This document shows positions 1 to 7,029 of a stretch of 39,579 nucleotides of DNA, piece by piece. Source of the stretch: an uncultured Alphaproteobacteria bacterium (lineage in GTDB: Bacteria; Pseudomonadota; Alphaproteobacteria; RF32; CAG-239); the NCBI GenBank assembly GCA_947588275.1, contig CANPYJ010000014.1, forward strand, positions 1-39,579, written 5' to 3'. The position numbers were made by a program, and so were the translations under genes. Below the pieces are notes generated by a model. The model had not been told where the DNA came from. It searched no databases and worked only from the letters and a program-made list of their open reading frames with translations. The first letter of the stretch is position 1. Each line of letters begins with the position of its first letter.

Positions 1-452
1 TTTATTTCAGAACGAAATAACGTCTTTCTTATATGTCTTATTTTGCAAAATGTCAAATATATTTAGAGAACAATATTTATCAACAGCCCCGCAGGGCCAA
101 ATATAATTTAAAAAATTCTTTTGTTGTTTATGAAACCTTGTGAACATTGTGGATTTTTTTTTATCCCGAAGTTATACCCTCAAACGGGGTTGTAGAAAAG
201 GTTTGTCATAAGTTCCGGGAAAAATAAAAGACTCGTTTTGAATCCTTTGAAAGTCAAAAATCAAGCGCTTGTGAATAAGACGGATTATACACAGGATGTG
301 TATAAGCAAATGGGCTGTGCGTAAGTTGAATGATTAAATTTGAATTAGGGATATAAAAATGTATAAAGACTAAATGAAGGCCAGATTATGCACAGATTTG
401 AGGCAATTTGTGGAAAAATCGGCAGAGGTTTGATTTTTTTTGGGAAAAACAT
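1..452. other. oriC: Candidate chromosomal replication origin (oriC), gene-free
   Basis: This 452-bp stretch has no credible gene and is AT-rich, especially over positions 1-180. It carries exact TTATNCACA DnaA boxes at 285-293 (plus), 297-305 (minus), 270-278 (minus) and 386-394 (plus). One-mismatch boxes lie at 77-85 and 316-324. A perfect IHF consensus (WATCAANNNNTTR) at 259-271 abuts one box. The AT-rich left part could be the unwinding element. In Caulobacter and other alphaproteobacteria, origins lie beside the maf/aroE/coaE/dnaQ cluster (established knowledge), and coaE-dnaQ follow directly here. A near-match to a CtrA site (TTAA-N7-TTAG) lies at 334-348. Origin function is inferred from sequence; the gene to the left is outside the window. 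Confidence 0.75.
259..394. promoter_or_regulatory. DnaA-box cluster with IHF site
   Basis: Four perfect TTATNCACA matches fall within 125 bp: 270-278 minus, 285-293 plus, 297-305 minus and 386-394 plus. The pair at 285-305 forms an inverted repeat separated by 3 bp. The IHF consensus at 259-271 overlaps the first box by 2 bp. A fifth, one-mismatch box lies at 316-324. This density is well above chance and is typical of oriC or a DnaA-regulated promoter; coaE transcription may also respond to it. Confidence 0.75.
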
Positions 453-1037
453 ATGATATTGGCGGCAATTACCGGTTCTATCGGCTGTGGCAAAACCACT
501 TTGGCTGCGCAGGCCAGAAGTTTGGGGTATGCGGTGTTTGATGTAGACGGCTGGGTGCGACGGCTTTATTTCGATCGTTTTTTTTTGCAAATACTCGAAA
601 AGCATTTTAAAGGAACGGTCAAAGACGGAACAGCCGACAAACGGCTGTTGCGGCAAATCGTTTTTACCGATCCCAAAAAACGTAAGCTTTTGGAAAGTCT
701 GATTCATCCGTTTTTGTTGGAAACCCTTAAAAAAACTATTCGTCGCAACGCGTACAGAAATGAAGTGTGTTTTATTGACGTGGCATTGTTGTTTGAAATG
801 GGCTGGGATAAATATGTCGATTTTATTATTGTGGTGGACGTGCCTTATGAAGTGCAAAAACAGCGCGTGATGGCGCGTGACAAGGTATCGGCGGAAGATT
901 TTGAAAACATAAACAAAGTGCAGTTGAACAACGAGCACAAAAAACAGCTGGCGGATGCGGTTATCGAAACCGATTGTTCGCAAAATCTGCTGCGCGTCCG
1001 ATTGGCAGAGCTGATCAGGGATTTGGAGGCCTCTTAA
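453..1037 (+). CDS. coaE: Dephospho-CoA kinase
   Basis: CoaE phosphorylates the ribose 3'-hydroxyl of dephospho-CoA, the last step of coenzyme A synthesis, in the cytosol. The protein of 194 aa starts MILAAITGSIGCGKTT, which contains the P-loop GSIGCGKT typical of the family. The later DVALLFEMG and VVVDVP segments also fit CoaE. I chose the ATG at 453 because the P-loop then falls near residue 8, as usual; an in-frame start at 408 would add an atypical 15-residue extension. The length matches the family (about 200 aa). The gene is followed after 1 nt by dnaQ, an arrangement common in alphaproteobacteria, and lies immediately right of the candidate oriC. Confidence 0.93.
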   Translation: MILAAITGSIGCGKTTLAAQARSLGYAVFDVDGWVRRLYFDRFFLQILEKHFKGTVKDGTADKRLLRQIVFTDPKKRKLLESLIHPFLLETLKKTIRRNAYRNEVCFIDVALLFEMGWDKYVDFIIVVDVPYEVQKQRVMARDKVSAEDFENINKVQLNNEHKKQLADAVIETDCSQNLLRVRLAELIRDLEAS

Positions 1038-1038
1038 A

Positions 1039-1725
1039 ATGACCAGAGAAATAGTTTTTGATACGGAAACAACGGGATTGGATTGTGCCAAAGGCGACCG
1101 TTTGGTGGAAATCGGAGCGGTGGAACTGATTAATCATATTCCGACGGGTGTAACTTATCATCAATATATCAATCCCGAGCGCGAAGTGCCCGAAGAAGTG
1201 GTCAAAGTCCACGGCCTGACTTATGATTATCTGAAAGATTTTCCGATTTTTGAAAAAGTGGCCGATGAGTGGATGGAATTTGTAGGCGATGCCACGCTGG
1301 TGGCTCATAACGCTTCGTTTGATATCAATTTTGTTAATTATGAACTCAAACAAATCGGTCGTCCGGAATATGAGTGGAGTCGCGTGGTCGATACTCTGGA
1401 AATTGCCCGCAATCTGTTTCCCGGCTCCAGATGCAGTCTTGACGCATTATGCAAAAGATTTGAAATTGACAACAGCAGCCGCGTTTTTCACGGGGCATTG
1501 TTGGACGCGCAGTTGCTGGCCGAAGTTTATTTGGAGCTTTTGGGAGGCAAGGAACCCAGTTTGCTGTTGGATCCGAAAAGGCAAAAAACAATCGAAAATG
1601 CCGCGGCGGACAATGTTCCCAAAAATATTCGGCCGGCGAGGGTGTTTGCCTTGAGTCCGGAAGAAGAACAGGCACATCGGGAATTTTTGCAAAACAAAAT
1701 TACCGACGCGGTATGGAATAATTGA
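1039..1725 (+). CDS. dnaQ: DNA polymerase III epsilon subunit (3'-5' exonuclease)
   Basis: DnaQ is the proofreading exonuclease of the replicative polymerase. The 228-aa protein shows the DEDDh exonuclease motifs in order: FDTETTG (ExoI, residues 6-12), HNASFDINF (ExoII, about residues 94-102) and HGALLDAQ (ExoIII with the H...D pair, near residue 150). The ATG is preceded by GGAGG at 1025-1029. The C-terminal tail is variable and would contact the alpha subunit. The coaE stop lies only 1 nt upstream, so the two are probably cotranscribed. Confidence 0.95.
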   Translation: MTREIVFDTETTGLDCAKGDRLVEIGAVELINHIPTGVTYHQYINPEREVPEEVVKVHGLTYDYLKDFPIFEKVADEWMEFVGDATLVAHNASFDINFVNYELKQIGRPEYEWSRVVDTLEIARNLFPGSRCSLDALCKRFEIDNSSRVFHGALLDAQLLAEVYLELLGGKEPSLLLDPKRQKTIENAAADNVPKNIRPARVFALSPEEEQAHREFLQNKITDAVWNN

Positions 1726-1731
1726 AATATC

Positions 1732-1760
1732 TTGACGTTGAGCAAAATTTGCGCCACAAT
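1732..1760 (+). promoter_or_regulatory. Possible sigma70-type promoter for the HAD gene
   Basis: TTGACG at 1732-1737 and CACAAT at 1755-1760 are separated by 17 bp. They lie in the gap between dnaQ and the HAD gene, about 36 bp before its GTG start. The -10 is weak. Found by eye only. Confidence 0.4.
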
Positions 1761-1795
1761 ACGGCGCTTGTGACAGAAAAGATAAGGAACGAACC

Positions 1796-2464
1796 GTGAT
1801 ATATGGTAAAAATGTCGTTATTTATGATTTGGACGATACGCTTTATAACAAAACGGAAGAATTTGCCGATTTGCTTGACAGTACAATGGCGAAGGCGCTG
1901 ATTGAAGATTTAGGGCTGAAAATGGATTTTGAAGAAGCCAAGCGTCTGGTTACCGAATCTTTCAGAATTTATCGTGACGGCGGCGAGATTTTTTATCGCG
2001 ATTACGGAATTAATCCCCGGGATTTGTTTATTGCTTATCATCGCCGCAAGCCGGTGGAAAAAATTGTTCCTTATGACAATCTGCTCGATAAGCTTAAAAA
2101 AGTGCCGGCGGATCAATATATTTTTACGGCCAGCGACCGTTATGCTTCGGATAAAATTCTCAAACATCTCGGATTGTGGACTTATTTTAAAGATCGCTGC
2201 TATTCGGTGGAAGATTTCGGCGTGTATAAGAAGAACGAAAACGCCAAGGTTTATCATCAATACTGCGATAAAATCAAAGTGAAGCCGCAAGACTGCGTAT
2301 TTGTCGACGACAGTTATTCGAATCTGGAATGTGCCAAAGCTGCCGGAATGACAACGGTGCGGATTTATTATAAAAATAATTCAGCCAAAGACAATCCGTA
2401 TATCGATTATGCCTACAAAGGGCTGATGAGTTTTTTGGATACGGCTTTAAGCGGCGCTATCTAA
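1796..2464 (+). CDS. HAD-superfamily hydrolase, pyrimidine 5'-nucleotidase type
   Basis: The 222-aa protein is a haloacid dehalogenase-type phosphatase. Motif I is DLDDTLYN (residues about 11-18, with the two catalytic aspartates), motif II is the FTASDR threonine/serine segment, and motif IV is VDDSYSNLECAKAAGM. The DDTLYN form and size match the SDT1/pyrimidine 5'-nucleotidase subgroup, which dephosphorylates UMP/CMP; the substrate here is inferred from that resemblance. The start is a GTG preceded by AAGGA near 1784-1788. The stop overlaps by 4 bp the stop of the convergent gene on the other strand, leaving no room for a terminator between them. Confidence 0.85.
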   Translation: MIYGKNVVIYDLDDTLYNKTEEFADLLDSTMAKALIEDLGLKMDFEEAKRLVTESFRIYRDGGEIFYRDYGINPRDLFIAYHRRKPVEKIVPYDNLLDKLKKVPADQYIFTASDRYASDKILKHLGLWTYFKDRCYSVEDFGVYKKNENAKVYHQYCDKIKVKPQDCVFVDDSYSNLECAKAAGMTTVRIYYKNNSAKDNPYIDYAYKGLMSFLDTALSGAI

Positions 2465-3120
2465 CGGCATAAAGAACTTTCAAATTGATAATTGACGGCG
2501 TTGTCTAGTTTGTGCTGCTCGGCCAACAGCTGTTGCTTAAAAAATTCAAAAAGCGGCGAGAATTTGCGGTTAAATTCTTGCGTAAAATTCTCTGACGCAC
2601 TGTCTATGTCTGAAATGTTGGCCACTAAAACCGGCCGCATGTCATCGGCAATATAATCCGCCGCTTCATAAAAAAGCGGCAGAAAATAATCAAGAGCTTT
2701 TTTATTGATTTGTTGGTGCGTTTGTTCGTGACGACGGACAACATTATAGAGGCAGGTTTGGGCGGCGAGGTTATTGGCAATGTAGATTACGGGGTCTCTG
2801 AAAGCCACCGTGATGTTGATGTTTTCAGGATAAATGCAAAAACCTTCTTCGCCGATAAGGCTGCCTGTCGTTTTGACGGAGATTTCCAAGTCAACGCTTA
2901 GAGTTGACAGTCCGCTGGCAAAAATTCCTCTTTCAACGGCTCCCTGCTTGGCGGCCAAACCGGTGATGTCTGCAACGGATTTAGACGTATCGTAAGTCAG
3001 TCGGCCATAAGACGAAAACAGGCTGATTTGCGGGCGCGGATAGTCGGCCGAACAGGAAGTCTGCGCTTGTGCCTGCATGGCAAACAGACTTAAAATTAAT
3101 ATAAAAAAAAGGTTTTTCAT
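2461..3120 (-). CDS. Exported protein with HEXXH motif, possible metallopeptidase-like (DUF922-like)
   Basis: The 219-aa protein begins with a signal peptide (MKNLFFILILSLFAMQAQAQ) and is probably periplasmic. Around residues 129-135 it has RRHEQTH, a HEXXH zinc-binding motif followed by a helix-like stretch. This arrangement recalls the uncharacterised DUF922 family, which has an HE-x-x-H core and no proven activity. Four cysteines suggest disulfides in the exported form. It is convergent with the HAD gene (4-bp stop overlap) and divergent from the next gene. The metal-binding role is inferred; no substrate can be proposed. Confidence 0.65.
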   Translation of the reverse strand: MKNLFFILILSLFAMQAQAQTSCSADYPRPQISLFSSYGRLTYDTSKSVADITGLAAKQGAVERGIFASGLSTLSVDLEISVKTTGSLIGEEGFCIYPENINITVAFRDPVIYIANNLAAQTCLYNVVRRHEQTHQQINKKALDYFLPLFYEAADYIADDMRPVLVANISDIDSASENFTQEFNRKFSPLFEFFKQQLLAEQHKLDNAVNYQFESSLCR

Positions 3121-3171
3121 ATAAACTATAATAAAACGGATTGGTTAAATTATGGTTGACGGAGAAAAACA

Positions 3172-3600
3172 TTGAAATTCAAAATGTTGTCTAGTATTGC
3201 GGGACTGGTTTTATGTTTTGGTGCCGCTCAGGCCAGATATGTGCGCAAACAGGTAGTGCCGGACTTTTTTATTCCGCCGAAAGATGCTTTTAATCAGCCG
3301 GAAAAACTGCCGCCGCTGCCCAAGATTCAGCCTGTGGAGCAAGAAGAGGATCTTGTCAGACCGGCCGAAAGCGAAATGAAGTCCGACATGCCGGAATATC
3401 AGCGAAAATTTGCCGTTTATAATTATCAGATGCAGCAAATGAGCCGCAATAAAATTTTGCCTGAGAATCCGGATCTTGACAAGGATTTGGCGCAAATGAA
3501 CAGCAACGAACTGTTTGAAGTGCCGCGAGAACCTTATCAGGACAGCGAAGTAACGCGAGCTTTTGGCAAAATATTGGAGCAGTCGTTGGAAAATTACTAA
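3172..3600 (+). CDS. Small exported protein, unknown function
   Basis: I do not recognise this 142-aa protein. It has a signal peptide: MKFKMLSSIAGLVLCFGAAQA, with a predicted cut after AQA. The mature part is proline- and charge-rich, without cysteines or clear repeats (PDFFIPPKDAF, LPPLPKIQPVEQ), and is probably largely disordered. I chose the TTG at 3172 because GGAG at 3161-3164 is well placed and the added MKFK gives a positive N-region; an ATG at 3184 is possible. The stop overlaps the stop of the convergent lipoprotein gene by 4 bp. Confidence 0.6.
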   Translation: MKFKMLSSIAGLVLCFGAAQARYVRKQVVPDFFIPPKDAFNQPEKLPPLPKIQPVEQEEDLVRPAESEMKSDMPEYQRKFAVYNYQMQQMSRNKILPENPDLDKDLAQMNSNELFEVPREPYQDSEVTRAFGKILEQSLENY

Positions 3601-4067
3601 ATTTCAACCGCGTAGATATCTTTAACGGCCCAATTGCCGTTTTGATTATCCATCACGTAAATGATATTGCCGTTGCACAAACCAAACCAGTTGCCGTTGC
3701 AGGTGCTTTGGGTATAAACCTCAAGGGTGCCGTCAGAAAGAGGTTTGATTTTGCTTATTTTATATGACTGAGAGGTCGGGCGCTGGAGGCTTTCGTCGCG
3801 CATAAAAACAAAGTTGGGCATAAAGGCCTTGAGTTCGGCGCATTCGGCAAAATCAGGATTGATTGTGCATTTGATGCTGGCATTAATGGCACAAATCATC
3901 TGACTTTCGCTGTTACAACCGGGGGTCAGGGTATTGATGTCAAAACTGAAGACGGTGTCTTTGTCTATATTCGTATTATCAGTCGGCGTGACAGGCTGGG
4001 TTTGACTTTCGGCCTTGGAGCAGGCGGCAATGAGAACAAACAGACAGACGGACAAAAATTTTTTCAT
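3597..4067 (-). CDS. Putative lipoprotein, unknown function
   Basis: This 156-aa protein starts MKKFLSVCLFVLIAACSKAES. The LIAAC lipobox predicts lipidation of the cysteine at residue 16. The mature part has several cysteines and a C-terminal segment (FGLCNGNIIYVMD...WAVKDIYAVEI) that looks beta-rich. I chose this ATG because AGGA lies just upstream on the minus strand and because a longer in-frame start would place 28 implausible residues before the signal peptide. No family is recognised. It lies downstream of the outer-membrane barrel gene but is separated from it by a terminator. Confidence 0.65.
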   Translation of the reverse strand: MKKFLSVCLFVLIAACSKAESQTQPVTPTDNTNIDKDTVFSFDINTLTPGCNSESQMICAINASIKCTINPDFAECAELKAFMPNFVFMRDESLQRPTSQSYKISKIKPLSDGTLEVYTQSTCNGNWFGLCNGNIIYVMDNQNGNWAVKDIYAVEI

Positions 4068-4131
4068 GACACGGAATCCTTTAGTTTTGTTGACAGAGTT
4101 CAATATAAAATATCGGCGCCGATTTTTCAAC

Positions 4132-4168
4132 CACAAAAAAAGAAGGGTCATAACCCTTCTTTTTTGTG
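4132..4168 (-). terminator. Hairpin terminator (works on either strand)
   Basis: The stem AGAAGGGT / ACCCTTCT has a CATA loop. It is flanked by an A-run (4135-4141) and a T-run (4160-4165), so it can form a rho-independent terminator in both directions. It lies just after the stop of the leftward barrel gene at 4184. Confidence 0.8.
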
Positions 4169-4183
4169 AGCAGTATTCTCAAA

Positions 4184-4720
4184 TTAGAAAGCGTATTTTA
4201 CGCCCAGAGAATATTCGTCGCTGTGATCCAAACCATTAACTTTATCCATGAAAGTATAACGGTACAAAGCTCTTACCGAGAGGTTGCTGGTCAGATCATA
4301 TTCGATGCCGGCGCCCAGACGATAGCCGTAACCATGTTCGGTTTTGCGGTTCATTTCTTCGAATTTGTATTTATAGTCTTCAAACGCAAAACCGGCGGTA
4401 CCAACCAGAGCAAATGTCTGCTCGCAGCCCAGAGGCAGATAGCCGTATGCGTCCAAACCATAAGACTGCAAAGAAAATTCATTGGTTCCATCCTCAGAAT
4501 GAATACGGTCAGAACCGGTGCGCTGATAAAAGACTTCGGTTCCGAAGTATTTGTTGTATTCGGTACCCAAAGCGACTTTGCCGCCGTTATATTCGCCGCC
4601 GGTGTGAGAATCGGTATAGGTATAGTCAGCAGCTACATAAGGTGTGTATTCCAAGGCTGAAGCGTTGGCAGCAAACGCAAAAGCCGAAACAGCAGCCATC
4701 AAAGCAAGAGTATTTTTCAT
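4184..4720 (-). CDS. Outer-membrane beta-barrel protein (opacity/OmpW-like)
   Basis: The 178-aa protein has a clear signal peptide (MKNTLALMAAVSAFAFAANASA). The mature part alternates short amphipathic strands rich in Tyr, Gly and charged residues (TPYVAADYTYTDSH, LSVRALYRYTF) and ends YSLGVKYAF. A terminal phenylalanine is the classical signal for BAM-dependent insertion. The size suits an eight-stranded barrel of the opacity/OMP_b-brl group. Its role may be structural or adhesive, which the sequence cannot settle. RBS-like AAGGAAG precedes the ATG, and a terminator follows the gene. Confidence 0.8.
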   Translation of the reverse strand: MKNTLALMAAVSAFAFAANASALEYTPYVAADYTYTDSHTGGEYNGGKVALGTEYNKYFGTEVFYQRTGSDRIHSEDGTNEFSLQSYGLDAYGYLPLGCEQTFALVGTAGFAFEDYKYKFEEMNRKTEHGYGYRLGAGIEYDLTSNLSVRALYRYTFMDKVNGLDHSDEYSLGVKYAF

Positions 4721-4841
4721 AAGTTCTTCCTTAAATTCAAGTTACAACTTTTTATGAAAGCCAAAAGGTCTGACTTTCAGTTACGGTCTATACTATAGTC
4801 GATAAAAAAATAAAAATAAAGTAAAAATATTTCAAAAATGA

Positions 4842-4870
4842 TTGTTTTGTGTAACTTTTGGTGATATTCT
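4842..4870 (+). promoter_or_regulatory. Possible promoter of the pilin-like gene
   Basis: TTGTTT at 4842-4847 and TATTCT at 4865-4870 are spaced 17 bp, 21 bp before the ATG at 4892. The surroundings are very AT-rich. Found by eye only. Confidence 0.4.
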
Positions 4871-4891
4871 GACTGCTACAGGGGAAATAAA

Positions 4892-5461
4892 ATGCAAAGT
4901 TCGCAGCAAAACGGCAATACCATGATAGAAGCTTTGTCCGCAATCGCGGTTGTTACAATGTTTACGATTGCCGGAATCGGACTCATAAGCAATATGATAA
5001 ACATGTTTCGAGAACAGGTGCTTATCGGACAGGTGCAGGATATCCAAAAAAAAGTGTCAGAAAGGTATCGGTTGGAAGGCAATTATGCCGATTTGTCCGG
5101 AAAAACGGCCGAACAGTTTGAAAAAGAACTGCTGATTCCCGCGCAGATGCGCTCGGGTAATGAAATATATCATCGCATGGGCGGGCCGGTCAAAATTGAG
5201 GTTTCAGACATGGGCAACCGTTATTTCAACATTACTTTTTCGGAACTGACGCAAAAAAACTGTTTTAATCTAAGCCAAATGACATGGAATAACACCAATA
5301 CGGTAGATTTGGTAAGAATTATCGTTAACGACAAACAATTTGATTTGCCGGTCAAAGGGCTGAAACCCGAAAACGACAAAGCGTTGCCGATTACGCTGAA
5401 AAAGGCCAGCGAATCATGCAAGTCTGGCGACGAAAACGAAATTGTGTGGACTTTTCAGTAG
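4892..5461 (+). CDS. Prepilin-like (type IV pilin/pseudopilin) protein
   Basis: The 189-aa protein begins with a short polar leader (MQSSQQNG) followed by NTMIEALSAIAVVTMF. This fits prepilin peptidase cleavage after the Gly, with the diagnostic Glu at mature position 5 and a hydrophobic helix to about residue 38. The rest is a globular head with two cysteines that could form the usual disulfide. It may be a minor pilin or pseudopilin; no assembly genes are nearby. RBS-like GGGG lies at 4881-4884. fliX follows after 9 nt, so the two are probably cotranscribed. Confidence 0.65.
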   Translation: MQSSQQNGNTMIEALSAIAVVTMFTIAGIGLISNMINMFREQVLIGQVQDIQKKVSERYRLEGNYADLSGKTAEQFEKELLIPAQMRSGNEIYHRMGGPVKIEVSDMGNRYFNITFSELTQKNCFNLSQMTWNNTNTVDLVRIIVNDKQFDLPVKGLKPENDKALPITLKKASESCKSGDENEIVWTFQ

Positions 5462-5470
5462 GAGCCGGAC

Positions 5471-5893
5471 ATGTTTAAGATTGGAGAAGTGAATAAAAAC
5501 AACGAACTTTCCGGCAGCAAAGGCGTCGCCAAAAAAAGCAACGGCGATTTTTCGGCCTATCTGCGTGAGACTTCGGCCGCGTCGCCGCGTCAGGAAGTGG
5601 AATCAACTTCGGGAATTTCGGTTACCAATGCAATTTTTGCCGCACAGATGGTTGACGGAGAAGAAGAACGCCAAATTCGCAAAAAACTGGTGAAACGGGG
5701 CTTTAATCTGATTGAAAAACTGGAAGAAATCCGCGATGGTTTGCTGGAGGGCAGATTGTCCAAAGACAAGCTTATCGAAACCGCGCGTATGGTCAAAGAA
5801 CATCAGGCCGAATCTTCAGATCCCAGACTGCAGGAAATTATGGCCGAAATAGAATTGCGCGTTGAGGTTGAACTGGCTAAGCTTACCAGTTGA
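5471..5893 (+). CDS. fliX: Flagellar assembly regulator FliX
   Basis: The 140-aa protein matches FliX in its C-terminal two-thirds. It has the helix LIEKLEEIRDGLLEGRLS, then DPRLQEIMAEIELRVEVELAKL, ending in the family's typical VELAKL. In Caulobacter, FliX acts with the activator FlbD to couple basal-body assembly to late flagellar gene expression (established knowledge). The N-terminal 45 residues are variable and polar. FliX often lies near dksA in alphaproteobacteria, as here. It implies that flagellar genes exist elsewhere in the genome. Confidence 0.8.
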   Translation: MFKIGEVNKNNELSGSKGVAKKSNGDFSAYLRETSAASPRQEVESTSGISVTNAIFAAQMVDGEEERQIRKKLVKRGFNLIEKLEEIRDGLLEGRLSKDKLIETARMVKEHQAESSDPRLQEIMAEIELRVEVELAKLTS

Positions 5894-5994
5894 CGGGACG
5901 GGTGATAAAACGTGAAAACAGCTTGCTTTTTACGCTGAATTTTATATTTTACCAGCTATATATGTACGCAAGCCCATTTTGAGGAGTAAAAATA

Positions 5995-6423
5995 ATGGAA
6001 AGCACAGTTATTTTGCCACCGGATTATAAGCCTTCGGCAGATGAAGAATATATGAACGAAATGCAGCTTGAATATTTCAGGCAAAAGCTCCTTAATTGGA
6101 AAAAGTCTCTTATCGGTCAGGCTACCGATACTCTGAACGATTTGCGTGAAGGCGGGCTCAATCGTCCTGACGAAATCGACCGCGCGTCGCTTGAAGCCGA
6201 CAAGGCGCTTGAACTGCGCACCCGCGACCGCGCTCGCAAGCTGATTTCCAAGATTGACGACGCACTGCGGCGGATTGAAGACGGCGTTTATGGTTATTGC
6301 GAAGAAACCGGTGATCCGATTGGCATTGAACGACTGGAAGTCCGGCCGGTGGCCACGCTTTCCATTGAGGCGCAGGAACGTCACGAACGCATGGAAAAAA
6401 CTTATGACGACGACGTCAAATAA
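5995..6423 (+). CDS. dksA: RNA polymerase-binding transcription factor DksA
   Basis: DksA binds the secondary channel of RNA polymerase and, with ppGpp, reshapes transcription during starvation. The 142-aa protein has the long coiled coil (about residues 25-95) with the acidic tip NRPDEIDRAS, including D59 and D62, which correspond to the catalytic tip aspartates. The zinc-finger region keeps only Cys102 (YCEETGDP); the other three positions are not cysteine, as in many alphaproteobacterial DksA proteins. The ATG at 5995 follows GAGGAG at 5980-5985. Confidence 0.93.
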   Translation: MESTVILPPDYKPSADEEYMNEMQLEYFRQKLLNWKKSLIGQATDTLNDLREGGLNRPDEIDRASLEADKALELRTRDRARKLISKIDDALRRIEDGVYGYCEETGDPIGIERLEVRPVATLSIEAQERHERMEKTYDDDVK

Positions 6424-6444
6424 ACATCTTTTTGAGATGTCTGA

Positions 6445-7014
6445 ATGACCAAAGATTTTATATTGGCTTCCGGTTCGGCACAGCGAATAGCCCTGTTGAA
6501 ACAAATAGGGTTTGAACCGGCGCTGACCGAGCCCGCCGACATAGACGAAACGCCTTTTGCCAATGAGCGTCCGGCGGCATATGTCAAGCGCATGGCCATA
6601 GAAAAAGCCCGTGCCGTGGCTCGCAAACATCCCAAGAAAGTGGTTTTGAGCGGTGATACAATTATTGTTGTCGGTTGCCGGATTGTTCAAAAATCACACA
6701 GCAGCGAAGAGCAAACCGAAGTTATGCGTCTGCTTTCGGGCAAAGCGCATCGCGTAATGAGCGCCGTTTGCGTGATTGACGCCGCGGGCAAAGAAACTTG
6801 GCGGCTCAATAAAACCAAAGTTCAAATGAAAAAAATGAGCGAAAGCGAAATTGCCGAATATGTGGCCGGTCGTGAATGGGTCGGTTGCGCCGGATATAAG
6901 ATTGAAGGCTGTCTGGCCGGATTTGTGCGCAAAATTATCGGCTCTTACAGCGGCGTTGTCGGATTGCCGCTGTTTGAAGCGCGCAATTTGCTGGTGGGTG
7001 CCGGAATTAAATAA
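6445..7014 (+). CDS. maf: Maf-family nucleotide pyrophosphatase
   Basis: Maf proteins hydrolyse non-canonical or modified NTPs to monophosphates. The 189-aa protein has the N-terminal LASGSAQRIALL motif (family LASxSPRR), SGDTIIV in place of the usual ADT segment, and WVGCAGYKIEG...GSYSGVVGLPL near the C-terminus, which matches the WxGKAGxYxIQG...GLPL block. The GDT and CAGYKIEG forms deviate from consensus but keep the charged residues. It is followed after 15 nt by rng, an arrangement widespread in alphaproteobacteria. Choice between the YhdE and YceF substrate classes is not possible by eye. Confidence 0.88.
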   Translation: MTKDFILASGSAQRIALLKQIGFEPALTEPADIDETPFANERPAAYVKRMAIEKARAVARKHPKKVVLSGDTIIVVGCRIVQKSHSSEEQTEVMRLLSGKAHRVMSAVCVIDAAGKETWRLNKTKVQMKKMSESEIAEYVAGREWVGCAGYKIEGCLAGFVRKIIGSYSGVVGLPLFEARNLLVGAGIK

Positions 7015-7029
7015 ATCGGGAGAATAACG

